From Verrucomicrobiaceae bacterium E54 (lineage in GTDB: Bacteria > Verrucomicrobiota > Verrucomicrobiia > Verrucomicrobiales > Akkermansiaceae): DNA of 64,000 nt. A program made the translations under genes and the position numbers. The notes below the pieces were generated by a model. It worked only from the letters and a program-made list of their open reading frames with translations, was not told the origin of the DNA and did not search any database. Below, piece after piece: positions 56,129 to 64,000 of the stretch. Within the stretch, counting starts at the first letter, position 1; each line of letters opens with the position of its first letter. The DNA lies in NCBI GenBank assembly GCA_022548915.1, contig JAKZES010000019.1:20343-84342 (forward strand), written 5' to 3'.

Positions 56129-56434
56129 CTACTCGAAATGCCTGCGCGCGAACTCGCGGCCTGATCCCGATTTCAGGTATCGCTCGAACCGCTGGGCGAC
56201 CTCCTTCGATTGGAATGCGAAGTAACCCTTGATCAGCCACGGCCGGTATTTGGCGGTATGGGGGCATCCGCCGCGGTTGTGTTCGCCAAGACGGGTCTTC
56301 AGGTCCGCCGTGGGTCCGATGTAGTGTCGCTCCGGGTTCGACTCACTTTGAAGAACGTAGGTGTAGTGTATCCTTCTTGGATGACGCTGTTCGTTCAGGC
56401 TGGCTTGCCGAGCCGTAGTCCCGGGGTGCTTCAT
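56129..56434 (-). CDS. GIY-YIG nuclease domain protein (UPF0213/URI type)
   Basis: The 101-aa product has the GIY-YIG fold: HYTYVLQSE then HYIG (the paired tyrosine motifs), an Arg in DLKTRLGEHNRGG and a Glu in KEVAQRFERYLKSGSGREFA, all the conserved catalytic positions. Such small proteins are predicted endonucleases or nuclease-derived; the UPF0213 group is of unknown cell role. The N-terminal 20 residues (MKHPGTTARQASLNEQRHPR) are unusual and may not be real, so the start could be later. It is convergent with Fic and lies between two palindromes. Confidence 0.85.
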   Translation of the reverse strand: MKHPGTTARQASLNEQRHPRRIHYTYVLQSESNPERHYIGPTADLKTRLGEHNRGGCPHTAKYRPWLIKGYFAFQSKEVAQRFERYLKSGSGREFARRHFE

Positions 56435-56466
56435 ACCAGCCCGCCTCCGCTTCGCTTCCGGCGCGG

Positions 56467-56513
56467 CACCAGCCTCCGCCCGGGCCTCATCGAAGCCCGG
56501 GCGGAGGCTGGTG
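56467..56513. repeat. 19-bp inverted repeat attached to the tRNA-Tyr CCA end
   Basis: Arms CACCAGCCTCCGCCCGGGC (56467-56485) and its perfect complement (56495-56513), loop CTCATCGAA. The last five bases are C72, A73 and CCA of tRNA-Tyr, the same overlap as at tRNA-Ala. Loop and stem resemble the palindrome at 56095-56122. Confidence 0.85.
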
Positions 56514-56594
56514 GGCAGGGCTGGATTCGAACCAGCGTACTCATACGAGAGCAGATTTACAGTCTGCCGCCTTTAACCACTCGGCCACCTACCC
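56509..56594 (-). tRNA. tRNA-Tyr (GTA), CCA encoded
   Basis: A class II tRNA: acceptor GGGTAGG/CCTGCCC, D-arm GCCGAGTGGTTAAAGGC, anticodon stem GCAGA/TCTGC with loop CTGTAAA (anticodon GTA), variable arm TCTCGTATGAGTA, T-arm GCTGGTTCGAATCCAGC, A73 and CCA encoded. The 3' end lies in an inverted repeat arm. Confidence 0.95.
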
Positions 56595-56744
56595 ATGGGT
56601 CTCCTTGCGGGACGGGGCGGAGGTCTAGACCCCACTCGATTTTTTGGCAAGGGGAAAACCCGGCAGCCTGATCGCCGCCCCCGTTGGAACATCCAGCTTG
56701 AAAGATAGCTTTGGCGGACCGATGTCGTAGAAAGCCGCTTCACC

Positions 56745-59669
56745 ATGAGCCTTTTCGCCCGATTGCCACTCCTTGGCCTGGCCGCTGCCGCGTCCGTGCC
56801 GGCCCTGGCGGAGGATCCGGGGGTGGCATTTTTCAGGGGAGAGGTCCGGCCCATTCTCGAGGAGAACTGCTTCAAGTGCCACGGCGGCACCGACTCCCGC
56901 GGCGAGGTCAAGGTCCGCGGCGGGCTGCAACTCATCAGCCGCAAGGGCCTGCTGCTCGGGGGCGATCATGGTCCGGCGATCGACCTGGAGAATCCCGACG
57001 CCAGCCTGCTGCTCAAGGTGCTTTCCTACGAGGACGAGGACCTTGAGATGCCACCCCGGGGCAAATTGCCGGACGGGGAGATCGCGGCGATCCGCAAGTG
57101 GATCGGCATGGGTGCCCCGTGGACTCCGGAGGACGCCAACCGCCTCGTCGAGGTACACGACCCGCTGGCGGGGGTGACCGAGGTCAACGAGACAACTCTC
57201 AACCATTGGTCATACCGGCCGATGGAGCGCGGCGAGGTGCCGCAGGTGGAGGACGCCGGCTGGGGCGCCCATCCGGTCGATGCCTTCATCTTCCACGGGC
57301 TTGCCGGGAAGGGACTTCAGCCCGCGCCCGAAGCGGATCGCGCGACCTTGCTGCGCCGGCTTTCCTATGACCTGACCGGGTTGCCTCCGACCCTGGCCGA
57401 GATCGAGCGCTTCGTCGCCGATCCCGCGCCCGATGCCTGGGAGCGGGAAATCGAGCGACTGCTGGCGTCGCCGCACTACGGGGTGAAATGGGCGAGGCAC
57501 TGGCTCGACGTGGTGCGCTACGCCGAGTCGAACGGCTTCGAGCGCGATGCCGACAAACCCCAGGTCTGGCGCTACCGCGACTGGGTGATCGATGCCTTCA
57601 ACAAGGACAAGCCCTATGACCGGTTCCTGATGGAGCAGCTCGCCGGCGACGAGCTGCCCGACCGGGACGCCGAGTCGATCACCGCCACCGGTTTCCACCG
57701 CCTGATGCAGTGGGACGACGAGCCGGCCGACAAGGAGCAGTACGAGTTCGATGTGATCGACGACAACGTGCGGGTGATCACCGAGGGGTTCATGGCGATG
57801 ACGGTGGGCTGCGCGCGCTGTCACGACCACAAGGGCGATCCCATTCCGCAGTCGGACTACTACCGCTTCGTCAGTTTCCTGCGCGGGATCACGCCGATGG
57901 AGAGGGGAAAGGCGAGTGTGGTGATGGTCGAGGCACCCACCGGAGAACGCTCGCCCGCCGACGAGCAGGAACTCGAGCGCCGCAAACGGGAGGTCCGCGA
58001 GAAGCTGTCCCGGATCGAGGAGCGCGCGATGAAGCTTTCCGCCAACAAGCCGGAGGGCGCCGCCGCCGGGACGAAGTTTCTCGTCACCGACGCCCGGCGC
58101 GAACCGTGGCGCTGGCACTACACGACGAAAGCGCCGCCCGAGGACTGGTCGTCGGTGGGTTTCCGCGCCGAGCTGGCCGGGTGGAAGGAAGGTCTTGCGG
58201 GCTTCGGCACCGAGGTCCCGGGAGCCAGGGGCAAGACCCGCTGGGACGGTCCGGAGATCTGGCTGCAGACGACCTTCGGCCTCGAGGAGATCCCGAAGCG
58301 GGCGGTTCTGCACGTTTATCACGACGAGGCGCTGGAGCTGTATCTGAATGGTCGGCCGGTGCTGGAACTCGACGGCTACAGTCGGGCCTACCTCCGGATC
58401 GAGGCGTCGGAGGAATTTATTGGTGCGCTGCAGACCGGGCGCAATGTCATCGCCGCCCGCGTCTGGCAGACGGGCGGCGGGCAGTTCTTCGACCTCGGGA
58501 TCGAGGCCGGGGGGATGGCGATGGATGAGCTGGTGCCGCTGGCCGGCCTGCCTCCGGATCAGGTGCGTGAGTATGAGAAACTGCGCCAGACCCTCGCCGG
58601 TCTGGAAGGCGACGCGGCGCGTCGGCAGATGCCGGTGCTGGCCGTAAAGGAACGACCCGAGGTGCCTCCGACCCGTGTGCATATCCGTGGCAGTGTGCAT
58701 GCACCCGGCGACGAGGTGACGCCCGGTTTCCCGCTGATCTGGGGCGGGGGGGATGCCGTCATCGAGAAGCCGGAAGGTGTCGAGTCGAGCGGGCGCCGCC
58801 TCGCCCTCGCGAAATGGCTCGCGCGCCCCGACCATCCGCGCACCGCCCGGGTGATGGTCAACCGCATCTGGCAGCACCACTTTGGTCGCGGCCTGTCGCC
58901 GACCCCCAACGACTTCGGCTTTCTCGGCATGGCGCCGACCCATCCCGAGTTGCTCGACTGGCTGGCGACCGAGTTCGTCCGCCGCGGCTGGAGCGTGAAG
59001 GAAATGCACCGGCTCCTGCTCACGTCGCGCGCCTACCGCATGGCCTCGTCCTCCCACGAGCCGGCCGCCGCCAAGGATCCGGCCAACGACGGTTTCTGGC
59101 GCGGCAATCCAAGACGGCTCACGGCCGAGGAGATCCGCGATTCCATCCTTGCGGCCACCGGTCAGCTCAATCTCCAGATGGGCGGCCCGTCGGTTTATCC
59201 CGAGCTGCCGGCGGAAGTGCTCGCGACCTCATCGACCAAGGGGGCGAAGTGGGGCAAGAGCCCGCCCGACCAGGCCAACCGCCGCAGCATCTTCGTCAAG
59301 GTGAAGCGCTCGCTCATGCCCTCGATATTCACCGACTTCGACTTCAACGACGTCGACAACTCGTGCCCGGTCCGCTTCACCACCACGGTTCCCACCCAGG
59401 CGCTGGCGATGCTTCACAGCGACTTCACCAACGACAGCGCCCGGGTGCTCGCCGAAAGACTGCGCCGCGAGTGTCCCGGCGACTCCCGCGCCCAGGTCAT
59501 GCGGGCCTTCGAGCTGCTCCTCAGTCGTCCGGCCTCGCCCTCGGAAATCGAGCGCTCGCTGGCCTTCATGGAAGCGCTTCGTCGCGACCATGATCTCGAC
59601 GAAGCCACCGCGCTCGACCGCTTCTGCCTCGCCGCCCTCAATCTCAACGAGTTCGTCTTCGTCGACTGA
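56745..59669 (+). CDS. DUF1549/DUF1553 cytochrome protein (PSD1 type), second copy
   Basis: The 974-aa secreted protein has a signal peptide (MSLFARLPLLGLAAAASVPALA), the PSCyt1 heme motif CFKCH (about 45), a DUF1549 half (ASPHYGVKWARHWLDVVRYA) with a second CARCH motif (GCARCHDHKGDPIPQSDYYR, about 352) and a C-terminal DUF1553 region (RRSIFVKVKRSLMPSIFTDF, VPTQALAMLHSDFTNDSARV). A ~120-residue jelly-roll insert (WLQTTFGLEEIPKRAVLHVY to GNFFDLGIEA) differs from that in the copy at 35060. It is paired with DUF1501 46 bp downstream. Function unknown but presumably the same two-gene module on another substrate. Confidence 0.9.
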   Translation: MSLFARLPLLGLAAAASVPALAEDPGVAFFRGEVRPILEENCFKCHGGTDSRGEVKVRGGLQLISRKGLLLGGDHGPAIDLENPDASLLLKVLSYEDEDLEMPPRGKLPDGEIAAIRKWIGMGAPWTPEDANRLVEVHDPLAGVTEVNETTLNHWSYRPMERGEVPQVEDAGWGAHPVDAFIFHGLAGKGLQPAPEADRATLLRRLSYDLTGLPPTLAEIERFVADPAPDAWEREIERLLASPHYGVKWARHWLDVVRYAESNGFERDADKPQVWRYRDWVIDAFNKDKPYDRFLMEQLAGDELPDRDAESITATGFHRLMQWDDEPADKEQYEFDVIDDNVRVITEGFMAMTVGCARCHDHKGDPIPQSDYYRFVSFLRGITPMERGKASVVMVEAPTGERSPADEQELERRKREVREKLSRIEERAMKLSANKPEGAAAGTKFLVTDARREPWRWHYTTKAPPEDWSSVGFRAELAGWKEGLAGFGTEVPGARGKTRWDGPEIWLQTTFGLEEIPKRAVLHVYHDEALELYLNGRPVLELDGYSRAYLRIEASEEFIGALQTGRNVIAARVWQTGGGQFFDLGIEAGGMAMDELVPLAGLPPDQVREYEKLRQTLAGLEGDAARRQMPVLAVKERPEVPPTRVHIRGSVHAPGDEVTPGFPLIWGGGDAVIEKPEGVESSGRRLALAKWLARPDHPRTARVMVNRIWQHHFGRGLSPTPNDFGFLGMAPTHPELLDWLATEFVRRGWSVKEMHRLLLTSRAYRMASSSHEPAAAKDPANDGFWRGNPRRLTAEEIRDSILAATGQLNLQMGGPSVYPELPAEVLATSSTKGAKWGKSPPDQANRRSIFVKVKRSLMPSIFTDFDFNDVDNSCPVRFTTTVPTQALAMLHSDFTNDSARVLAERLRRECPGDSRAQVMRAFELLLSRPASPSEIERSLAFMEALRRDHDLDEATALDRFCLAALNLNEFVFVD

Positions 59670-59714
59670 TCTTCGTCTTTGCCGCCTCCCGCTTTCCGCT
59701 TACCCTCTGTTTCC

Positions 59715-61154
<1,440 letters not shown>

Positions 61155-61163
61155 GGGATTGGA

Positions 61164-61298
61164 TCCAGACTGCGGTGATTCATCACCGCTCTCGGCAGGC
61201 GATCCATCGCCGCGCCAAGCCATTGGCGGAACTTCACGGGCACCCGGTCTCGCATGGAAATGCTTCGCCAGAGCGGTGATGAATCACCGCAGTCTGGA
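61164..61298. repeat. 29-bp perfect inverted repeat between convergent genes
   Basis: Arms at 61164-61192 and 61270-61298 are perfect reverse complements; each has the internal hairpin GCGGTGATTCATCACCGC. A further palindrome GGCGATCCATCGCC lies between them (61198-61211). The element fills the gap between DUF1501 (stop 61154) and the SDR stop (61307). No T-run follows. Confidence 0.9.
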
Positions 61299-61306
61299 AG
61301 CCCTCC

Positions 61307-62065
61307 TCACCAAGGCGTCCGCCCGCCGTTGACGCAAAGGGTCTGGCCGGTCACGAAGGCCGCCGCATCGCTGGCGAAATAGCGCACCGCCCCGGCGACA
61401 TCCTCCGGCCTTCCCCAGCGGCCGGCGGGGATGGTCTCGAGGTAGGCGTCCTTGGCTTCCTGGGGATCGTTCGCGTGACGCTCCACCGGGATCCAACCCG
61501 GCGCGACGGTGTTCACCGTGATCCCGTGGGGCGCGAGCTCCACCGCCATCGAACGACTCCATCCGATCTGGCCGCCCTTGGCGGCGACGTAGGCGGAAAA
61601 CTGCGGCACCGAACCGTGATAGACCTCGCTGGTGATGTTCACCAGCCGACCCCTGCCGCGCTCGAGCATCGAGGGAAGCAACCGCTGAGCCAGCAGGAAG
61701 GGGCTCTTCACGAAAGCATCGAGCATCGCCTCATAATCCTTCCAGCGGTAGTCGGCGATCTCCTTCATCGGCTGGTCGGGGGTCGCGTTGACGACCAGGA
61801 TGTCCACACCGCCCCATGTGGCCTCGATCTCGCCCGCCATGCGGTCGATTTCGCCGGCGTCCATGGCATCGCCCGCCACCACCATCGCCTCGCCGCGCTT
61901 TTCCTGGATGCCCGCGACCACGGCCTCGGCGGCATCCCTGCGTGAGAAGCAATTCACCGCCACCCGCGCCCCGGCGGCGGCCAGTTCCTCGGCGATCACC
62001 CGGCCGAGGCCCCGGCTTGAGCCGGTCACCCATGCCACTTTGCCATCCAGTCGGAATCCGTCCAT
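61307..62065 (-). CDS. Short-chain dehydrogenase/reductase
   Basis: The 252-aa NAD(P)-dependent enzyme has TGSSRGLG (TGxxxGxG coenzyme loop, about 12-19), ILVVNATPDQ (NNAG-like), VNITSEVYHG with Ser, and the catalytic YxxxK in SAYVAAKGGQIGWSR. The end VTGQTLCVNGGRTPW is the classical SDR C terminus. It oxidises or reduces a hydroxyl/ketone, probably a 3-oxoacyl or sugar/steroid-type substrate; NATP instead of NAAG in the NNAG region is a slight departure. The start at 62065 leaves the Rossmann motif in the usual place. It is convergent with DUF1501. Confidence 0.92.
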   Translation of the reverse strand: MDGFRLDGKVAWVTGSSRGLGRVIAEELAAAGARVAVNCFSRRDAAEAVVAGIQEKRGEAMVVAGDAMDAGEIDRMAGEIEATWGGVDILVVNATPDQPMKEIADYRWKDYEAMLDAFVKSPFLLAQRLLPSMLERGRGRLVNITSEVYHGSVPQFSAYVAAKGGQIGWSRSMAVELAPHGITVNTVAPGWIPVERHANDPQEAKDAYLETIPAGRWGRPEDVAGAVRYFASDAAAFVTGQTLCVNGGRTPW

Positions 62066-62110
62066 GCCCGCGGGATAGCGCACTGCGGTCGGCCCGCCAA
62101 GCGCGGGTTG

Positions 62111-62305
62111 GGGAGTGGCGCTTTCCAAGCGCCATGACGGGGCGCGGCGGCTTTCAGCCGCGGTGGACGGCGGGCCGGCAGGTCAGGCTTCAAAGGTCAA
62201 GCGATCACCTTCGCTCCACCGCGCGGTCAGGAGACCGCCCGGCCCTGATATGGCGCTTCCCCCTTCGCCAAGGCTTCGGAGGACAGGTGGAAAGCGCCAC
62301 TCCAC
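62111..62305. repeat. Composite palindromic repeat cluster F
   Basis: GGCGCTTTCCAAGCGCC (62117-62133), GCGGCTTTCAGCCGC (62147-62161) and GCGGTCAGGAGACCGC (62223-62238) appear in order. Another GGCGCTT...AAAGCGCC hairpin (62252-62298) has its loop filled by a CCTTCGCCAAGGCTTCGG module of about 30 bp. The cluster lies upstream of the sulfatase and behind the divergent SDR start. Confidence 0.85.
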
Positions 62306-62354
62306 CCACTCCCCGAAAGCATTGCCACGGTCCGCATGGGCGTTAGCATCCCGC

Positions 62355-63758
62355 ATGCTCCGCACACTTGCCGCCTTCTTCGCCGCGCTGGCTTTCGCCG
62401 GTGCCGCTGACAAGCCGAACCTGCTTTTCATCTTCGCCGATGACATGACCTGGAAGGCGATCGACGCGCTATCCGAGGAGGACATCGACACGCCGAATCT
62501 CGACCGGCTCGTCGAGCAGGGCACCGTTTTCACCCACGCCTACAACTCCGGCGGCTGGCACGGGGCGGTCTGCGTCGCCAGCCGCACGATGCTCAACACC
62601 GGCTATCAGCTGTGGCGCGTGCAGGCGGCCGAGAAGACCCTCAAGCGCGACTTCGCCGACAAGGGCCGCAGCTGGTCGCAGCAGCTTTCCGCCGCCGGTT
62701 ACCGCACCTGCTTCTCCGGCAAGTGGCACGTCCAGATGAAACCCGAGCAGATCTTCGACGAGGTCCGGAACATCCGTCCCGGCATGCCCGGCTCGGTCAA
62801 GGCCGCCTACGAGCGCCCGGTCGAAGGCCAGCCCGACCCGTGGGACCCGACCGACCGTTCGATCGGGGGCTTCTGGAAGGGAGGAAAGCACTGGAGCGAG
62901 GTGATCGTCGACGATTACCAGGTCTTCATCGACTCCGAGGACGAACGGCCGTGGTTCATGTATCTCGCCTTCAACGCCCCCCACGATCCGCGCCAGATGC
63001 CGCAGGAGTTCCTCGACCTCTACCCGCTCGAGCGCATGAAGACGCCGGCGAACTTCCTGCCGGTTTATCCTTATCGCGATCCGATGGCGGCCCCCCAGAG
63101 CCTTCGCGATGAGAAGCTGGCCCCGTCACCGCGCACCGAGTTTGCCGTCAAGACCCACCGCCGCGAGTACTACGCGATCGTCAGCCACATGGATGCCCAG
63201 GTCGGGCGCATCCTCGAGGGGCTGGCGCAGAGCCCCGATGCCGACAACACCGTGATCTGTTTCACCGCCGACCATGGCCTCGGTTGCGGCGAGCACGGCC
63301 TGATGGGGAAGCAGAACATGTATGACCATTCGGTGCGGGTGCCCTTCATCCTTGCGGGCCCCGGTGTGCCGAAAGGCAAACAGCTCGCCGCCCCGATCTA
63401 CCTTCAGGACGTGATGCCGACCTTCCTCCAACTGGCCGGGGCGGAGATTCCCGAGGACGTCGATTTCCAGTCCGTGCTGCCGCTGCTGGAAGGGAAGGGG
63501 ACGCCGCGGAAGCAGGTCTTCGGCGCCTATCGCAGCCATCAGCGCATGATCACCCGGGACGGGAAGAAGCTGATTCTCTATCCCGAGGCCAAGGTCGCCC
63601 GCGTCTTCGATCTCACCAAGGACCCGGACGAACGAAACGACCTGATCGCCACGGCGGAAGGCCAGAAAATCGCCAGCGATCTGTTCGGGCAGCTCGTCGC
63701 CGAGCTCGACCGCCAGGGCGACTCGATCGACCTCGGCGCCGCGTATCCGGGTTTGTGA
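62355..63758 (+). CDS. Secreted sulfatase with CVASR formylglycine site
   Basis: The 467-aa precursor has a signal peptide (MLRTLAAFFAALAFAGAA) and sulfatase start NLLFIFADDMTWKAIDALSE. The formylglycine motif is GAVCVASRTMLNTG, C-x-A-S-R rather than C-x-P-S-R. Later motifs GKWHVQM and TADHGLGCGEHGLMGKQN (Asp/His of the sulfate site) are present. It belongs to the same superfamily as the sulfatases at 12287 and 22448 but is more distant (choline-sulfatase/N-sulfoglucosamine-like). The substrate is unknown. Start 62355 was chosen for its signal peptide; the upstream frame is repeat-derived. Confidence 0.9.
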   Translation: MLRTLAAFFAALAFAGAADKPNLLFIFADDMTWKAIDALSEEDIDTPNLDRLVEQGTVFTHAYNSGGWHGAVCVASRTMLNTGYQLWRVQAAEKTLKRDFADKGRSWSQQLSAAGYRTCFSGKWHVQMKPEQIFDEVRNIRPGMPGSVKAAYERPVEGQPDPWDPTDRSIGGFWKGGKHWSEVIVDDYQVFIDSEDERPWFMYLAFNAPHDPRQMPQEFLDLYPLERMKTPANFLPVYPYRDPMAAPQSLRDEKLAPSPRTEFAVKTHRREYYAIVSHMDAQVGRILEGLAQSPDADNTVICFTADHGLGCGEHGLMGKQNMYDHSVRVPFILAGPGVPKGKQLAAPIYLQDVMPTFLQLAGAEIPEDVDFQSVLPLLEGKGTPRKQVFGAYRSHQRMITRDGKKLILYPEAKVARVFDLTKDPDERNDLIATAEGQKIASDLFGQLVAELDRQGDSIDLGAAYPGL

Positions 63759-63920
63759 GGAGTGGCGCTTTCCAAGCGCCATATCAGGGCGGAGCGGTCT
63801 CCTGACCGCGCGGGGTGGCGGGCAGCGAGTGTCATTTCGGAGCGGATGGGAGAGGTCGTCTCAACCCCGCGGCTGAAAGCCGCCACGCCCCGGCATGGCG
63901 CTTGCAAAGCGCCACTCGTG
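63759..63920. repeat. Composite palindromic repeat cluster G
   Basis: GGCGCTTTCCAAGCGCC (63764-63780), GCGGTCTCCTGACCGC (63794-63809), GCGGCTGAAAGCCGC (63869-63883) and GGCGCTTGCAAAGCGCC (63897-63913). The two outer hairpins are near-mirror images, so the unit looks like a roughly 150-bp element with inverted ends GAGTGGCGCTT. The last 80 bp of the window, 63921-64000, show nothing recognisable. Confidence 0.85.
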
Positions 63921-64000
63921 CGCGTGCACATACATGAAACCAACCAGTGAGAGTCTGAGTCCTCCCGAGACGAGCAACGGGAGAGCAGCCGAAGGCAACT

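Overview
The window is GC-rich, gene-dense bacterial DNA that looks like Verrucomicrobia (Luteolibacter/Haloferula-like Verrucomicrobiales). The assignment rests on gene content: two pairs of DUF1501 protein with planctomycete-type cytochrome/DUF1549/DUF1553 protein, three secreted sulfatases, a GH29 alpha-L-fucosidase, Tat-type FAD oxidoreductase and SGNH hydrolase, a giant Gly-rich beta-helix surface protein, a monomeric isocitrate dehydrogenase and GTP-type PEP carboxykinase. No 16S or marker-gene comparison was possible.

Layout. 1-467: the left edge cuts a UPF0175/PIN toxin-antitoxin pair. 757-6172: monomeric icd, dicarboxylate symporter, dusB and a small CII-like regulator. 6313-16951: sucrose synthase behind queF-queC, sulfotransferase, PDZ protein, sulfatase, DUF1439, ATP-grasp and a pectate-lyase-like protein. 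17165-22222: a defence island with a tripartite toxin-antitoxin-SecB chaperone (TAC) operon and a type IIG restriction-modification enzyme overlapping an unrecognised 226-aa gene. 22448-33155: sulfatase, pckG, rhomboid, mazG, an outer-membrane protein, M42 peptidase, fucosidase, lgt and a LysM lipoprotein. 33313-45667: tRNA-Ala, DUF1501/cytochrome pair, tRNA-Leu, a prenyltransferase-fold secreted protein with a Cys-rich AraC regulator, a deleted DUF1080 gene, DUF4405 protein, FAD oxidoreductase and SGNH hydrolase. 46087-54765: one 2892-aa secreted protein. 55031-63758: Fic, GIY-YIG, tRNA-Tyr, a second cytochrome/DUF1501 pair, an SDR and a sulfatase.

How the genes fit together. The sulfatases, fucosidase, lyase-like protein and cytochrome/DUF1501 pairs suggest use of sulfated, fucose-containing polysaccharides; icd, pckG and the C4-dicarboxylate transporter serve central carbon flow. 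Lgt lies beside a lipoprotein it could modify.

The most unusual layer is non-coding. (i) TTGGAACTT repeats sit about 12-19 bp before five start codons. (ii) Composite palindromic elements occupy many gene borders; their stems vary but stay complementary around a small TCC/TTC/TGC loop. (iii) Both tRNA genes with an encoded CCA end carry a 19-bp inverted repeat that begins at the same five 3'-terminal tRNA bases. With the TAC operon, these are the main candidates for follow-up.
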